Positions 5,090 through 6,160 of a DNA stretch of 6,160 nucleotides are shown one piece after another (within the stretch, counting starts at the first letter, position 1; each line of letters begins with the position of its first letter). The translations under genes were made by a program, and so were the position numbers. Origin of the DNA: an uncultured Phascolarctobacterium sp. (lineage in GTDB: Bacteria > Bacillota > Negativicutes > Acidaminococcales > Acidaminococcaceae). The notes under the pieces are model-generated. The model was not told where the DNA came from and ran no database searches. It saw nothing but the letters and a program-made list of their open reading frames with translations. The stretch is taken from positions 1-6,160 of the forward strand of contig CALCUU010000231.1 in assembly GCA_937906915.1 (NCBI GenBank). Direction: 5' to 3'.

Positions 5090-5116
5090 GCTTTTCAAAA
5101 ATATTTCTGTTATAAT
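5088..5116 (+). promoter_or_regulatory. Promoter of secA
   Basis: TTGCTT (5088-5093), a 17-base spacer and a perfect TATAAT (5111-5116) preceded by TG one base upstream (extended -10) give a strong housekeeping promoter. The predicted start near 5123 leaves a leader of about 50 bases before secA. Confidence 0.75.
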
Positions 5117-5171
5117 TTATAGTTAGGTGTAGTGTCTTTTCTCGCATAATATAAATCAAGGAGTGATAGTT

Positions 5172-6160
5172 TTGCTCGATAGCATTTTGAAGAAAATTTT
5201 TGGTGACCCCAACGAGAAAGAGTTAAAACAAATTAAAGTTATTGTTGATAAGATTAATAGCTTGGAAAAATCCATGGAGTCTTTAAGCTCCGCAAATCTT
5301 GCTGCTAAAACCAGCGAGTTTAAAGTTCGTCTGCAAAAAGGCGAAACCCTGGACGATTTGCTGCCGGAAGCATTTGCAGTAGTGCGCGAGGCTTCTCGTC
5401 GCGTAACCGGTATGCGTCATTTTGATGTGCAAATGATTGGTGGCGTAGTTCTTCATCGCGGTAAAATTTCCGAAATGCGTACCGGTGAAGGTAAAACCTT
5501 GGTAGCAACCTTGCCCGTATATTTGAACGCTCTTACCGGTAAAGGCGTACACGTTGTAACTGTCAACGATTACCTGGCTAAACGTGACAGCGAAGACATG
5601 GGCCGCATCTATAAATTCTTGGGCTTGTCCGTAGGCTTGATTGTTCACGACATGAATCCCCATGAACGTCGTGCAGCTTATATGGCAGATGTTACCTACG
5701 GTACTAACAATGAATTTGGTTTCGACTACTTGCGCGACAACATGGTAGTAAACGTTGACCAAATGGTACAACGTGAATTGAACTACTGTATCGTTGACGA
5801 AGTTGACAGTATCTTGATTGACGAAGCGCGTACTCCGCTTATCATCTCCGGTCCTGGCGAAAAATCTACTGATTTGTATAGAATCCTTGCTCAAGTTGCA
5901 GGCTCTATGTCCGAAGGCGAAGATTACACTGTTGACGAAAAAACTAAACAAGTAGCTCCTACTGAAATTGGTATTGCTAAAGCAGAAAAAATGCTTGGCA
6001 TTGATAATATGTATGATACCGAGCACGGTATTGACTTCTCCCACCAATTGATGTGCGCTTTGAAAGCAAAAGCTTTGATGCACCGTGACCGCGATTACGT
6101 TGTTAAAGATGGTCAAGTTATCATCGTTGACGAATTCACCGGTCGTTTGATGTTTGGCCG
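5172..6160 (+). CDS. secA: Preprotein translocase ATPase SecA (5' part, runs off the window)
   Basis: The first 329 residues of SecA, the cytoplasmic motor that pushes unfolded preproteins through the SecYEG channel. Visible are Walker A MRTGEGKT (102-109), VNDYLAKRD (131-139), the GTNNEFGFDYLRDNM block (177-191) and the Walker B region IVDEVDSILIDEARTPL (207-223). The preprotein cross-linking domain begins near 228, and IVDEFTGR (318-325) returns to the first nucleotide-binding fold. Full-length SecA is usually about 800-900 residues, so over half lies beyond the right edge. The start is a TTG at 5172: AAGGAG (5158-5163) is eight bases upstream, and the protein then begins with the expected LDSILKKIFGD. 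No ATG fits. An in-frame GTG at 5163 overlaps the binding site and is unlikely. The frame is open throughout with no sign of damage. It has its own promoter. Confidence 0.97.
   Translation, partial: MLDSILKKIFGDPNEKELKQIKVIVDKINSLEKSMESLSSANLAAKTSEFKVRLQKGETLDDLLPEAFAVVREASRRVTGMRHFDVQMIGGVVLHRGKISEMRTGEGKTLVATLPVYLNALTGKGVHVVTVNDYLAKRDSEDMGRIYKFLGLSVGLIVHDMNPHERRAAYMADVTYGTNNEFGFDYLRDNMVVNVDQMVQRELNYCIVDEVDSILIDEARTPLIISGPGEKSTDLYRILAQVAGSMSEGEDYTVDEKTKQVAPTEIGIAKAEKMLGIDNMYDTEHGIDFSHQLMCALKAKALMHRDRDYVVKDGQVIIVDEFTGRLMFG

Overview
The window reads as chromosome from a low-GC Firmicute. The best fit is a Negativicutes-type anaerobe such as the Acidaminococcaceae/Phascolarctobacterium group, but that placement rests on general protein resemblance and I could not test it by search. 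Three things support a Firmicute: the long-form hibernation factor followed directly by secA, strong AGGAGG-type ribosome binding sites, and U-tract terminators. It looks like ordinary core and transport sequence. I see no phage, insertion sequence, CRISPR array or tRNA.

Layout. At 1-131 there is the tail of a terminator for an upstream gene, then a terminator for a leftward gene. At 130-747 (minus strand) lies a stand-alone HD-GYP-like protein in which two motif residues are changed. The 748-1206 gap is not empty. It holds a promoter for the HD-GYP gene, a divergent rightward promoter with a perfect -10 box, a GC-richer segment at 851-1080 whose ends can pair (candidate non-coding RNA, class not recognised), and a separate promoter for the transporter genes bracketed by two similar AT-rich palindromes. 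At 1207-4345 is a polar amino acid ABC importer: two tandem substrate-binding lipoproteins (187 of 226 mature residues identical), an inner-membrane permease, and an ATPase whose start codon overlaps the permease stop. A terminator-like hairpin sits between the two binding-protein genes. At 4499-5029 is hpf. Its leader contains a match to the SigH promoter consensus and two small hairpins, the second of which covers the ribosome binding site. At 5172-6160 is the 5' part of secA, starting at TTG and running off the window.

How the genes fit together. The two lipoproteins would capture an amino acid outside the membrane and deliver it to a permease/ATPase pair. The hairpin after the first gene could let that gene be made in excess over the rest. 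Hpf dimerises ribosomes into inactive 100S particles in slow or stressed growth, and SecA drives protein export; the two are separated by a strong terminator and a fresh promoter. Three rightward promoters (candidate RNA, transporter, secA) share the same pattern, TTGC then a perfect TATAAT with a 17-base spacer, which suggests the housekeeping promoter style of this organism. The points most worth checking are the SigH-like hpf promoter with its hairpin leader, the candidate RNA at 851-1080, and the altered HD-GYP site.
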